Below, piece after piece: positions 26,164 to 35,320 of a stretch of 41,991 bases of DNA (positions within the stretch are counted from its first letter, which is position 1; every line of letters starts with the position of its first letter). Origin of the DNA: an uncultured Verrucomicrobiales bacterium. GTDB lineage: Bacteria > Verrucomicrobiota > Verrucomicrobiia > Verrucomicrobiales > DEV007. The notes beneath the pieces are model-generated. The model was not told where the DNA came from and ran no database searches. It was given only the letters and a program-made list of their open reading frames with translations. The translations under genes were made by a program, and so were the position numbers. The stretch is from NCBI GenBank assembly GCA_938082635.1, contig CALLLI010000352.1, positions 1 through 41,991 on the forward strand, written 5' to 3'.

Positions 26164-26856
26164 TTACTCTGCCGCTGGCTTCGCCTCCCCCTGGGCTTCA
26201 TCAAACGCTCTCTGAACTTCAGCTGCAGGCATCGACTTGCGTTGCTGCAATGTGCGCACATAGGCCACGATCGACCAGCGATCTTTCAGAGTTAGATTGG
26301 CACCGTAGGCGCCCATGAGGCCTTTGCCGTTCACAACGACATCGTAGATGTTTCCGTCAGGACGTTGCGCGAGATCCGCCACAGGCGCGATAATAAGATT
26401 GGTAGGAAGAATACCGTATTTGCTGATGACCCCAGCGCCGTTGCCAGACTCACCATGGCAAATGGCGCAGTAGATTCCGAACTTCTCTTGGCCTTGCTCT
26501 AAAAAGCCGGCATCCACCGTGATCTCTTCCGGCATACCATGCCCGTAATATTCACCAATCTTACCCGTGTTCAGGTAGTCATTCGCGAAAGCATAACCAT
26601 CGAGGTTGGCCTTACCGCCAGCAGATGCAGCCACAGCCGGCACTTCCCATCCCATGGGGATCGTTCCAGCCACAGGCAGTTGAGCCGCTTGGCCGTTGCC
26701 GAAGAAGTCACTCGTGGACTGCGCATTCGACTTGCCCTGCATGTCCATGTCATTGAAGATCTGGATCGGCGACCGCGCTGTTTTAGAACCCCGAAAGCCA
26801 GCGACGCTGACGACGAGAGCAATGAGGAGAAGGTAGCCTAGAATGAAATATCTCAT
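26164..26856 (-). CDS. actE: Alternative complex III cytochrome subunit ActE
   Basis: This protein of 230 residues starts at the ATG at 26856 (MRYFILGYLLLIALVVSVAG). A longer in-frame version would overlap actD. One N-terminal hydrophobic segment is followed by PMGWEVPA-type linker sequence and a monohaem cytochrome c domain with GIYCAICHGESGNG and distal GLMGAYGANLTLKDRWSIVA, which supplies the likely axial Met. ActE accepts electrons from ActA/B and may pass them to the oxidase. The anchor lacks the lipobox Cys described for some ActE proteins, so attachment may be by an uncleaved helix. Confidence 0.9.
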   Translation of the reverse strand: MRYFILGYLLLIALVVSVAGFRGSKTARSPIQIFNDMDMQGKSNAQSTSDFFGNGQAAQLPVAGTIPMGWEVPAVAASAGGKANLDGYAFANDYLNTGKIGEYYGHGMPEEITVDAGFLEQGQEKFGIYCAICHGESGNGAGVISKYGILPTNLIIAPVADLAQRPDGNIYDVVVNGKGLMGAYGANLTLKDRWSIVAYVRTLQQRKSMPAAEVQRAFDEAQGEAKPAAE

Positions 26857-26863
26857 CGTGGGG

Positions 26864-27406
26864 TTAGGCAGGGCCTTGCTCTTCGACCAGTTCAATGTTA
26901 GTTGCGCCGAGCTCCTCGAGGAAGACACGTGTCTTCTCGCGGTCAAACTTCTCGTCTCGACGCTCTACCGTAAGGAAGAAACCGTCGTCTGAGAACTTCT
27001 TGAAGTTCCGCGAGGTGAAAAGTGGGTGATTCAAGCGAGGTAATCCCATCAGAGCAAGACAGCCGAAGAGCGTCGTGAACGCCGCGAACAGAATAGTCAG
27101 CTCGAAGATCACAGGGAAGAACGCCGGAATAGTGTAAATGTTTGTCGGCTTGGCTTGAACGATCGTCGGGTAAAGAGCGACCTGGGTGAAATACTGGAGA
27201 GTGAAGCCGGTCAAGGTACCAGTGGCACCACCAAAGAAGACGAACCAAGGCAGAATGGAGCGCTTCAAGCCCATCGCTTCATTCATCCCGTGGATCGGGA
27301 ATGGCGAATGCACATCCCACTTACGAAAGCCCGCATCACGAACTTTCTCTGCAGCCGAATAAAGGGCCGCTGTCGAGGGAAACTCACAAAGATAACCGTA
27401 TATCAT
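26864..27406 (-). CDS. actD: Alternative complex III subunit ActD (DUF3341)
   Basis: This 180-residue protein matches DUF3341/ActD, a small membrane subunit of alternative complex III. The N-terminal soluble part MIYGYLCEFPSTAALYSAAE and KWDVHSPFPIHGMNEAMGLK are family hallmarks. Two TM hairpin helices follow (WFVFFGGATGTLTGFTLQYF and PVIFELTILFAAFTTLFGCL), and the C-terminal part (GFFLTVERRDEKFD, FLEELGATNIELVEE) is ferredoxin-like in pattern. Gaps to actC and actE are 17 and 7 bases. Confidence 0.94.
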   Translation of the reverse strand: MIYGYLCEFPSTAALYSAAEKVRDAGFRKWDVHSPFPIHGMNEAMGLKRSILPWFVFFGGATGTLTGFTLQYFTQVALYPTIVQAKPTNIYTIPAFFPVIFELTILFAAFTTLFGCLALMGLPRLNHPLFTSRNFKKFSDDGFFLTVERRDEKFDREKTRVFLEELGATNIELVEEQGPA

Positions 27407-27423
27407 GGTCGCTTGGAAAGTGG

Positions 27424-28863
27424 TCAGGCTTTCGCTTCCTCCGGTTGAGATCCAGCCCCGTCAGGGTCGGGCTCATTATAGTGAGGATCTGACTGCGGCA
27501 GAATGCCCTTCACCTCCGACATGGCAATGACAGGAAAAAAACGAATGAAGAGTAAAAAGAGAGCGAGGAACATTCCGAACGTTCCCAAGAAGGTGATCTG
27601 TTCAACCCAAGTTGGGTGATACATGTCCCAAGCACCTGGCATCCAGTCTTGAGCAATGGAAGTGACAAAGATCACGAAGCGCTCGAACCACATGCCGATG
27701 TTCACAAACATGCAGACGACCATGACCACCACGATGTTGTATCGAGCCCGCTTGAACCAAAAGACCTGGGGAGCGATCACGTTACAGAACATCATCACCC
27801 AGTAGGCCCAGTAATAGTAGCCGCTGAACATCCGATTCTCGAAAGCAGCGATCTCATACTTATTCCCGCCATACCAGGCGATGAACAGCTCCATGAGGTA
27901 AGCATAACCAACGATCGTTCCGGTAAAGCAGATGATCTTCGCCATGTTATCAATGTGCTTCGGCGTGATCAGATCATACAAGTTGTAGATCCGGCGAGCC
28001 GGAATCATCAGGGTCAATACCATAGCGAATCCACCGAAGATCGCACCAGCCACAAAGTAAGGCGGGAAGATCGTGGTGTGCCAGCCAGGCACGGTCGATG
28101 TGGCGAAGTCAAAGGAGACGATCGAGTGCACAGAAAGCACGAGCGGCGTCGAAAGAGCAGCCAACAAAAGGTAGGCCATCTCGTAGTGATTCCAGTGACG
28201 GTTACTTCCGCGCCACCCAAGAGCAAAGATACCGTAGCAAAACTGCTTAATCTTGTTCGTCGCACGATCACGAAGAGTCGCGAGGTCAGGGACAAGACCG
28301 AGATACCAGAAGATCACAGACACCGTGAAGTAGGTGGAGACCGCAAAAACGTCCCACAACAACGCCGATTTAAAGTTCTGCCAAATGCCGTTCGCGTTTG
28401 GAACTGGCGCTAGGAACCACACCATCCAGATACGACCCACGTGCACCGCCGGAAAGATACCGGCGCACATCACCGCAAACAGGGTCATGGCCTCGGCCGC
28501 TCGGTTGATCGAGGTCCGCCATTTCTGTCTTGTGAGGAAGAGAATCGCAGAAATCAGGGTTCCCGCGTGTCCGATACCAATCCAAAAGACGAAATTCGTA
28601 ATGGCCCAACCCCAACCGACAGGGTGGTTGTTTCCCCACACACCCACACCGGTGGAAATGAGGATAATCAAACCAATAGGCACGAGCGTCGCAATAAGCG
28701 CCGCAGGAATAAACATGAGCCACCAAAGAAGCGGCTGAGGCTCTTCAACGACCCCACAGATCCGCTCAGTGATCCAGTTATAGGAGCGCTTGTTTAGCAC
28801 AAGCTTCTCACGCTCCATAGGAGCGGAGGCCGTACTCTCAGCGGTTGTTGTTCCGTTAGCCAT
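27424..28863 (-). CDS. actC: Alternative complex III subunit ActC (NrfD-like)
   Basis: This 479-residue membrane protein of the NrfD/PsrC family has about ten TM helices and forms the quinol-binding subunit of alternative complex III. Typical family segments include [55 protein letters not shown]-like [20 protein letters not shown], and [17 protein letters not shown]. The loop His and Asp residues near helix 2 and helix 6 are those usually linked to quinol oxidation. It lies between the iron-sulfur subunit gene actB and actD in canonical order. Confidence 0.95.
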   Translation of the reverse strand: MANGTTTAESTASAPMEREKLVLNKRSYNWITERICGVVEEPQPLLWWLMFIPAALIATLVPIGLIILISTGVGVWGNNHPVGWGWAITNFVFWIGIGHAGTLISAILFLTRQKWRTSINRAAEAMTLFAVMCAGIFPAVHVGRIWMVWFLAPVPNANGIWQNFKSALLWDVFAVSTYFTVSVIFWYLGLVPDLATLRDRATNKIKQFCYGIFALGWRGSNRHWNHYEMAYLLLAALSTPLVLSVHSIVSFDFATSTVPGWHTTIFPPYFVAGAIFGGFAMVLTLMIPARRIYNLYDLITPKHIDNMAKIICFTGTIVGYAYLMELFIAWYGGNKYEIAAFENRMFSGYYYWAYWVMMFCNVIAPQVFWFKRARYNIVVVMVVCMFVNIGMWFERFVIFVTSIAQDWMPGAWDMYHPTWVEQITFLGTFGMFLALFLLFIRFFPVIAMSEVKGILPQSDPHYNEPDPDGAGSQPEEAKA

Positions 28864-28886
28864 ACTAGGTTCTCAGCGATCCAGGA

Positions 28887-31800
28887 TCAATGAATGTGCT
28901 TGGATGTCGTGCCGACTTCTACGCCGCCTGGCATCTTTAAATTCGGGTTCTTAATCCGCGCGAGATAAGACGTACGCGGCCGGGTGTTCACATACTTCAA
29001 AAGATCGTAGCTGCGAGGAGATTCCTTAAAGCGATTCACGGTGTCCTCATCGTTATTGAGATTGCCAAACTGAATGGCCTCGACCGGGCAAGCCTCCTGA
29101 CAAGCCGTCTTCACCGCATTCGCAGCTACTTTAATCTTATCAGAATCTCGAGCTTCCACCTTCTTGGCAATCTTGGCAGCCTGGAGGCGCTGCACACAGT
29201 AGGTGCACTTCTCCATCACTCCACGCATGCGAACAGTGACATTCGGATTCTTCTGCAAGTCGCCAATGCCCCCATCATGCGTCTCACCGAAGGGACCCGC
29301 ATAAAGGTTATTGAACTCCAAGCCAGGAACCTTCTTCGTGACGAGCGGGTTGCGCTTGTTGTAGTCAAAGAAATTGAAACGCCGCGCTTTGTAAGGGCAG
29401 TTGTTCGCGCAGTAACGGGTGCCGATACAACGATTGTAGGCCATCACGTTGAGACCATCATCGCTGTGGACCGTCGCATTGACCGGACAAACGGCCTCGC
29501 AAGGAGCAGCCTCACATTGCTGACAAGCAACTGGCTGCGGCAAGATCTCTAACGCATCCTCATTGAGAATCTCCACACCACGGCTCTCGGTATCAGAGTG
29601 TTGATGATTCGTCGGATCAGACTCCATCACGATAGTTGGATCGGTGAAGTAACGATCCATCCGGATCCAGGCCATTTCACGACCACGCAAGACCTGATCC
29701 TTACCCACAATCGGGATATTATTCTCGGCCTGACAAGCCACCTGACAGGACGTGCAGCCCAGGCAGGTATTGAGGTCGATCGTCATCGCCCACTGGTGAT
29801 TCGGATCGAGCTCGTTGAACGGCACTGAACCCGTGCTCGAGCGACCCTGAGGCTTATAGATGTGCTGATTTGGTGGGATGTGCGAATCCATCCCGATGGT
29901 CTGAGCAAACTCTGGCTCCTTGCGGTAGGCCTCAAGACCACCATCACGGACCAGTCCGCGACCTTCCATGCTGTTGTGCTCTTGCGTCAGAGCAAGCTCT
30001 GACCACTTCTCTATCACCACCTTGCCATCTTTGGGAGCATGATTAGCGAGCGGCAAGCCAGGCCTCACCTCTTCATCAGACGTCAGAATTTCCAACGTCG
30101 CCCCGCTTGCCACGTAGGGTGACACGGAAGTGCGCATGCGGAAGGCATCGAAACCCGTTCCGTAACCCACACGACCACACACTTGCTGACCGTAACCCAC
30201 TGACAAGGTGACACAATTATCGGCGTGACCAGGAGCTTGCAGCACCGGAAAGAAACCTTCACGGCCATTGAAAGCCAGCTTCACACGCTGGCCATCCTCT
30301 TTCAAACCCAGCTCATTGAACGTCTTCACGCTCATGAGTGCGGCATTATCCCAAGTCAGCTTTGTGATAGGATCAGGTGCTTCCTGCAGCCAGCCATTGT
30401 TGATGTAGCGGCCATCGTAAACTCGATTATCAGGCACGAAACGAACCTCAAGCGCGTCGATCCCAGAAGGACCGGCAACAACATCAGGGGAAGTCGCTTT
30501 GGCGCCACTGACGGTCACGGCCGGGTAGGCTGAGCTGGCCAAGAATCCATCGCGCAACGCGTGATTCCATGCAGTCTCTTTATCACCAGAAATAGTGAGC
30601 GTGTTCAGGAAGGTATCCCTGACCGCCTCGTAATCAGCGCCAGGAGTCACCTCCATTGCTCCCGCAATGACATCCTCAGAAACAGGAGCAGCCTCTTCTG
30701 TCAGGGGAGCCTCTTGGAGAAGCTTGAGAAACAAGTTCACCTCAGAAACACCACCAACCAACGGATTCACCATCGGCTGAATCACCGAGTAAGTTCCATC
30801 AGCCGCACGCGCATCACCCCACTCCTCAAGGAAATGTGTACCTGGCACATGCCAGTCCGCCAAAACTGCCGTATGATTGCGATTGAAACCTAACTGAATG
30901 TAAGTCGTCTTCTCGACGATCTTTTCCCAAGCATAGTCGTTAGGCGCATCGTAAACAGGATCGGCAGGCGTCGTGCTGATCACGGTCGTGACAGCACCAG
31001 ACTCCACTGCCTCACGCAAATCCGCCAGACCACCAAAGGTACGCTCGTTTGATTGCACCACCGAGATGGTTTTACCATACGCGCCGAGCTTCTCATTGAT
31101 CGCGGCAACCAAAGCATGAACTTCGGCAGGCTGTTGTGGGCCTGCTAGAACGATTGATTTGCCAGCCGCTGCCAACAAATCATCCACGGCAGGCTTGACC
31201 CAGGCAGCGATACGCTCATCGACCTCAGCAGTGACACCAGCGACACCAAGTTGCTGAGCAACAGCTGCAGCCACACGCACTACCTGACTCGCAGCCACAC
31301 GCAAACGGTGATCGGCCACGCTGCCCGTCACAGTAAAGGCTGGCTCCACCACATAAAGACGATTCATCTCGTCCGAGGTGCGCTGTTGCCACTCACCATT
31401 CGCCAAGCGATCCGCCCGGCGACTAGAAGAGAACCCAAGAGCAACATTACCAACTGAATCGAGCCCCAAGAAATTTGAATCCAAGGACAGCACCCGCGTC
31501 GCCTGCTCAAGGCGAGGCAATAAGGAAAGATCATCACGCCCAAAGGCCGCCCTCACCCCGGCGCGCACCTTGTCGTTATTGAAAGCCTCATAGCGGAACA
31601 ACTTCGCCTGAGGAAACTTCACTGAAATCTCGCTAAGCAAGCGATCACGCGTTGGCGAAACACCTTCACCCACCAACAGCGCTAAGCCCTTACCCTGAGC
31701 AGCCGCCAAATCTGTGCGCAGCGTTTCTAGACCAGCATGTAACGCCTCTTTTGTAGAAACTTGCCCCTTGGCAAGAACCTCTCGAGAACGATCCGGATCA

Positions 31801-32273
31801 TAGAGATTCAACACCGCAGCCGGAACGAAGTGATTCGCACCCGGGCTGCTCTTGGTTTCTCCATCCACCTCGATCTGATTGACCGGATGGAGCGCGTTTC
31901 CCTTCAGAGCAATCGGACGCCCCTCAAAAGATGTCGCCACAACAGGCGTGCACCCACCGAGATGAGGCATGGCCGTCGCGTAGAATAAATTCTTACCAGG
32001 AATCACCCACTCCACCGCCTTCGTGTAAGGCACCAAATACTTCTCAGGACGACGGCAGCCCGCCACCCCAAAGCCAGCAAGCGCCGTCGAGGCACCCATC
32101 AGCTTCATGAAATTTCTACGCGACGACTCCGTCTCTTCGACTTCCGAAGCTCCAGCAGGAAACTCACGACCGAGCCACTCGCGGAATTTCGGCGTGTCTT
32201 CCAACTCGCCTAGGCTACGCCAACGACGCTTCTCGCCTTTCGCGGGCTCTGGATGATGGATGATGCGTTTCAT
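28887..32273 (-). CDS. actB: Alternative complex III subunit ActB (molybdopterin-fold/Fe-S fusion)
   Basis: This 1128-residue periplasmic protein fuses a molybdopterin-oxidoreductase-like domain (which lacks cofactor in characterised ActB) to a four-cluster ferredoxin domain. A twin-arginine-like signal is present near residue 48 (SSRRNFMKLMGASTALAGFG), followed by CRRPEKYLVPYTKAVEWVIP. C-terminal cluster motifs are CLGCTSCQVACQAENNIPIV, CQQCEAAPCEAVCPVNAT, RYCANNCPYKARRFNFF, CTYCVQRLQAAKIAKK and CQEACPVEAIQFGN. It carries electrons from ActC-bound quinol toward the haem subunits. Length is normal for the fused form. Confidence 0.96.
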   Translation of the reverse strand: MKRIIHHPEPAKGEKRRWRSLGELEDTPKFREWLGREFPAGASEVEETESSRRNFMKLMGASTALAGFGVAGCRRPEKYLVPYTKAVEWVIPGKNLFYATAMPHLGGCTPVVATSFEGRPIALKGNALHPVNQIEVDGETKSSPGANHFVPAAVLNLYDPDRSREVLAKGQVSTKEALHAGLETLRTDLAAAQGKGLALLVGEGVSPTRDRLLSEISVKFPQAKLFRYEAFNNDKVRAGVRAAFGRDDLSLLPRLEQATRVLSLDSNFLGLDSVGNVALGFSSSRRADRLANGEWQQRTSDEMNRLYVVEPAFTVTGSVADHRLRVAASQVVRVAAAVAQQLGVAGVTAEVDERIAAWVKPAVDDLLAAAGKSIVLAGPQQPAEVHALVAAINEKLGAYGKTISVVQSNERTFGGLADLREAVESGAVTTVISTTPADPVYDAPNDYAWEKIVEKTTYIQLGFNRNHTAVLADWHVPGTHFLEEWGDARAADGTYSVIQPMVNPLVGGVSEVNLFLKLLQEAPLTEEAAPVSEDVIAGAMEVTPGADYEAVRDTFLNTLTISGDKETAWNHALRDGFLASSAYPAVTVSGAKATSPDVVAGPSGIDALEVRFVPDNRVYDGRYINNGWLQEAPDPITKLTWDNAALMSVKTFNELGLKEDGQRVKLAFNGREGFFPVLQAPGHADNCVTLSVGYGQQVCGRVGYGTGFDAFRMRTSVSPYVASGATLEILTSDEEVRPGLPLANHAPKDGKVVIEKWSELALTQEHNSMEGRGLVRDGGLEAYRKEPEFAQTIGMDSHIPPNQHIYKPQGRSSTGSVPFNELDPNHQWAMTIDLNTCLGCTSCQVACQAENNIPIVGKDQVLRGREMAWIRMDRYFTDPTIVMESDPTNHQHSDTESRGVEILNEDALEILPQPVACQQCEAAPCEAVCPVNATVHSDDGLNVMAYNRCIGTRYCANNCPYKARRFNFFDYNKRNPLVTKKVPGLEFNNLYAGPFGETHDGGIGDLQKNPNVTVRMRGVMEKCTYCVQRLQAAKIAKKVEARDSDKIKVAANAVKTACQEACPVEAIQFGNLNNDEDTVNRFKESPRSYDLLKYVNTRPRTSYLARIKNPNLKMPGGVEVGTTSKHIH

Positions 32274-32299
32274 TCGTGGATCAGATCAGCCTAAAAACG

Positions 32300-33121
32300 T
32301 TAGCGATGACAGGCTGAACAGCTCAGCGGTGGGTTTACATTCCAGGCCTCTTTCAGCTGCAGCCCAACCTCTTCTTGGGTCATTTCACCCTTGCCAAAGA
32401 CTTGTTCAGACAGGCGAACGAGATCCTCGGTGCCCAGCTCACCCCGATTCTCCATCGGGCGCAATTTTTGGTCCGACTCGATGACCGAAATCAGCTGGTC
32501 AACCGTCTTCCCATTCTTCTCCATGATCTCGCCGTAGAACTCTACGCGATTCTCATCAGAAGCTTTCCAATCGAAATTCAGCAGCTCATCCACAGGACGA
32601 AGATTCTTCTCAGGCGCCTTGTGGCAGTCGAGACACCAACTCATGCTCTGCGGCTGATCTTGGTAGACCACGTCCATCTGGTCCACACGGCCGTGACACT
32701 TCACACAGCTCACCCCGCGATTCACGTGCACGGAGTGGTTAAAATAAGCGTAATCAGGCACTTCGTGGACGTTCACCCACTCGATCGGCTCGCCTGCCTT
32801 CCAGCTCTCACGCACAGGAGCCAGTTTAGGGCTATCCTTCTTAATGTGACTGTGGCAGTTCATGCAGGTCGCCGTTGAAGGCAAATTCGAATGCCCTGAT
32901 TTCTCGACGAAACTATGGCAGTAGCGGCAATCCATCCCGTGCTGCTCCACGTGAATCTTGTGGCTGAAAGGAACGGGCTGAGCGGGCTGGTAACCGACAC
33001 GCGTATACTTCGGAGTGAAGTAATACCAAAGACCTGCCGTCACGGCAGACCCCATCATAATCAGCGCGATGCCGATCTGAATGGGCAACAAATTTGTCCA
33101 GCGCGGAAAGAAGTTGGGCAT
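32300..33121 (-). CDS. actA: Alternative complex III pentahaem cytochrome ActA
   Basis: This 273-residue protein has one N-terminal TM anchor (LLPIQIGIALIMMGSAVTAG) and five CxxCH haem-binding motifs: CRYCH, CMNCH, CVKCH, CLDCH and CSACH, the last three residues from the end. That number and spacing match ActA of alternative complex III. It likely passes electrons from the ActB iron-sulfur chain to ActE or to the downstream cytochromes. The ATG at 33121 is preferred over the TTG at 33127, because AGGAG lies 10 bases upstream of the ATG. It is the first gene of the respiratory cluster, with a palindrome just upstream. Confidence 0.95.
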   Translation of the reverse strand: MPNFFPRWTNLLPIQIGIALIMMGSAVTAGLWYYFTPKYTRVGYQPAQPVPFSHKIHVEQHGMDCRYCHSFVEKSGHSNLPSTATCMNCHSHIKKDSPKLAPVRESWKAGEPIEWVNVHEVPDYAYFNHSVHVNRGVSCVKCHGRVDQMDVVYQDQPQSMSWCLDCHKAPEKNLRPVDELLNFDWKASDENRVEFYGEIMEKNGKTVDQLISVIESDQKLRPMENRGELGTEDLVRLSEQVFGKGEMTQEEVGLQLKEAWNVNPPLSCSACHR

Positions 33122-33129
33122 GGTCAAAG

Positions 33130-33135
33130 GACTCC
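33130..33135 (-). promoter_or_regulatory. Ribosome binding site of actA
   Basis: On the minus strand, TAGGAGTCC lies upstream of the ATG at 33121, with AGGAG ending about 10 bases before the start. This decides for the ATG over the TTG two codons earlier. Most other genes in the window lack so clear a site. Confidence 0.55.
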
Positions 33136-33139
33136 TACG

Positions 33140-33163
33140 CGCTTGTGAAAAATTTCACAAGCG
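33140..33163. promoter_or_regulatory. Perfect inverted repeat upstream of the respiratory operon
   Basis: CGCTTGTGAAA, two A bases, then TTTCACAAGCG: an 11+2+11 bp perfect dyad lying 19-42 bases upstream of the actA start, between the ribosome binding site and the presumed promoter. Symmetry and position suggest an operator for a dimeric regulator. As RNA it would form an 11 bp hairpin in the 5' leader. Confidence 0.55.
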
Positions 33164-33350
33164 GAAAAGTAGTGCTTTCTGGGTGGAAGACGGACATTGC
33201 AGATGCTGTCAGGAATCCACGCTTTCCATGGCCGGAAAACGAGGGCGTTCAGCATAGAAACTCGATTCCACTTGGCAACAGAAAAGCCGAGCAAATCGGC
33301 GGCCCCACTATTCGCGCCACCTAAGGACTAGTCGGGGCTTCAGGAGACAA

Positions 33351-34151
33351 TTACTGATAGTCACGGCTCTCAAATTCAGCGCCAGGCTCTGATAGCTGCC
33401 AAAATAGACTAATATAAACATTACTATTGTCACTTGGAACATTGCGGTAGGACAAGACAGGATCTCCCGGATCCGTCGCATTGCGACCTGCATTGGAATA
33501 CTCCTTGCCACCGATGGTGGACCCCACATAAGACCCACCAAACAGCAACATTCAGCCCGTTGGGCGCCAAGGCAAAGACTCCAGAATTTGAAAGCCTCGT
33601 CCCTGCCGCTGGCGACGTGATCTGAGCCAACGCTTCCGTACCGTGGATGACACTGCTCTCAGTCCACCCTCCAGAGGCGGCCTCCCACCAGAGACGAATC
33701 GTCACATTGGACCCATCGAACGGAATGCCGCTAATGATTCCTGACCGAGTTCCCAATGTGAGTGAGCCACTATTATAGAAGCGCGTTTCTATAACTTCGG
33801 GTTCTGATTCACCGTACACCCACCACCTCACAGGCACCTCGCCGCCTAAGTCCCACGAGACCATTACATCTGTATCTCTCCGCCCATCAGGCTGAAGCGG
33901 CGCGGTTAGCGTGGTTCCAGGAGTAGGCAACTTGATCGAATTTGTAGGAATGATACTATCGCCCGTCACCACACGGAAGAAGCGCCTATCAACATCCGCA
34001 CCAAACGACACTGCAGCACTTTGCGCCGATTGCTCCAATCGGTTTCCCTAGTCCATCCACCGGTCAATGAGCCACTGGATTGCACAGCCCTCCCTCGAAC
34101 GCCGCTTATCGCCAGGCCATACTGGCCTGATTCGAAGCTCTCCACTCCCAT
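33351..34151 (-). pseudogene. Broken gene for a protein with repeated beta domains
   Basis: The sequence encodes at least two copies of a domain often seen in bacterial exported proteins, with the pattern I-x-P/S-x-x-G-T-x-L, then a G/Y-rich strand and a dsGs-V-x-I-R-L-W-W ending: IKLPTPGTTL to GSNVTIRLWWEAASGGW, and ITSPAAGTRLSN to NVYISLFWQLSEPGAEF. The upstream part reads QSSGSLTGGWT and DVDRRFFRVV, typical of a verrucomicrobial C-terminal beta domain. The frame changes near 34055 and again near 33553, and a TAG at 34050-34048 blocks one frame, so at least two indels are needed to restore it. It is a remnant with no recognisable start of its own. Confidence 0.65.
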
Positions 34152-34446
34152 CGCGCACCGCCTCTAGGGTTGTCGCCTCCAAGCGCTCTGGTGTCAGCGC
34201 TCGAATCGTCCCAGTGATCTGCACCTGCGGAAGATTTCTACCGTGAAATTTGCCTCCCTCGACCGCATCTGATTCTTGCATCACCTCAATCCATCCATTC
34301 ACAGACTCCACTCGCAGCCCCTGATTTGGAAGGTGACTAACAACAAGGTTAACCGTCTTCTCATGCAGCGGCCTGGAAAGAAAGCAGCTAGAAAGAACCA
34401 ATAGCGAGAACGTCGCGACAACAGGAAATCGAAGATTCCTTGGTAT
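34048..34446 (-). pseudogene. Truncated lipoprotein gene, DUF4097-like
   Basis: The frame begins with a textbook lipoprotein signal peptide (PRNLRFPVVATFSLLVLSSC, cysteine at about residue 21), but the expected start codon position (34446-34444) reads ATA, with only a CTG before it and then a stop. The mature part (RVESVNGWIEV, then LEATTLEAVRDGSGELRIRP and WPGDKRRSREGCAIQ) resembles DUF4097 putative adhesin proteins. The frame ends at TAG 34050-34048 just after it merges with sequence belonging to a different beta-domain gene in other frames. This looks like the 5' end of one gene joined to the 3' end of another, perhaps by deletion. Confidence 0.55.
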
Positions 34447-34505
34447 CAGCTACACGCCCACACCTCTCGCCGCGATTCTAAATCGCCCATCCCATTGTAA
34501 CGCGC

Positions 34506-34904
34506 CTAACCACCAGTCATCTCCCACAACACGCCACGTGTTTGCGACTGCTCAATAAAAGCGGCACGCCCACCGTTAGGCGCGGGATGAGGTTCATTGA
34601 GGCGAGGCACAAGATCGTGATCCGCTAGTCCAGTCATGGCGTCATCGATATCGTCCACTTTCCAACACACATGATGAAAACCCTCACCATGCTCCTCAAG
34701 ATGTTTTGAAAGCGGGTGCTCGGTCGATAGCGGCTCCACTAACTGCAGACTAACATTCCCCATATCGAGGTGCGTCAAACGCACCACCGGCCCATCGAGC
34801 ACCTCACTGTAGAGCAGCGGCAACTTCATCTGATCGCAATAAAATGTCAGAGCAGTTTCTGTATCCCTTACGACAATGGCAATGTGATCAACTTCTTTGA
34901 ACAT
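34506..34904 (-). CDS. VOC-family protein, probable methylmalonyl-CoA epimerase
   Basis: This 132-residue single-domain protein has two beta-alpha-beta-beta-beta halves of the vicinal-oxygen-chelate fold. MFKEVDHIAIVVRDTETALT at the start has the first metal His. LLYSEVLDGPVVRLTHLDMG and VSLQLVEPLSTEHPLSKHLE follow, then the second His motif GEGFHHVCWKVDDIDDAM and a C-terminal Glu in GVLWEMTGG. The pattern matches methylmalonyl-CoA epimerase, which interconverts R and S forms in propionyl-CoA metabolism, more than other glyoxalases. The ATG at 34904 matches the family start, though the frame stays open about 66 codons upstream. Confidence 0.8.
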   Translation of the reverse strand: MFKEVDHIAIVVRDTETALTFYCDQMKLPLLYSEVLDGPVVRLTHLDMGNVSLQLVEPLSTEHPLSKHLEEHGEGFHHVCWKVDDIDDAMTGLADHDLVPRLNEPHPAPNGGRAAFIEQSQTRGVLWEMTGG

Positions 34905-35161
34905 ATCCCACGCAAGCCGTCTTCGTGGCCACTTACAAAGATCATCGGGAACAAATCCGAGCCCCAGACGCCCCCTCTTTGAACCACACCCCATTCTCTC
35001 TCCCGAACTGCTGGTCGTGGCCGCCCCCATCGGCTGCGGCCAGCGCCTTGGCTCGGGCACGCCTATTGCCATCAACGCCCGCTTAGGAATAACACATCTC
35101 ACTCCAAAACCCTCACAAAGAGGTCGACACTCCTAGTAGCTCTGGGTAGGCTTGGCCCGCA
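34905..35161. other. Region without a convincing gene
   Basis: Open frames exist on both strands (one on the minus strand continues into the epimerase gene, one on the plus strand spans 34897-35136), but neither shows family-like sequence. It may hold the epimerase promoter or decayed coding sequence. Confidence 0.3.
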
Positions 35162-35320
35162 ATGAGCGACAGCGACACGCCACCACCGATTCCCCAAGGG
35201 CTCAGCCAAGGCACGGCTTGGGTCGCTGCATCTTTGGAATGATCGCCGGAGCCATCGGCACCGTCGTCCTGCTAGTCTTACTGTTCTTCATGTGGAAATC
35301 GAGCACCCTGGCTGCCTAAG
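35162..35320 (+). pseudogene. Frameshifted small single-span membrane protein
   Basis: The ATG at 35162 opens MSDSDTPPPIPQGLSQGTAW, a Pro-rich cytoplasmic-like N-terminus. In the next frame, a TM segment follows at once (GRCIFGMIAGAIGTVVLLVL, then LFFMWKSSTLAA and a TAA at 35318-35320). One extra G in the GGG run near 35219-35222 would join both into a protein of about 52 residues. Either a recent frameshift or a homopolymer sequencing error is likely. The 3' end overlaps the end of the convergent hydrolase gene by a few bases. Confidence 0.4.
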
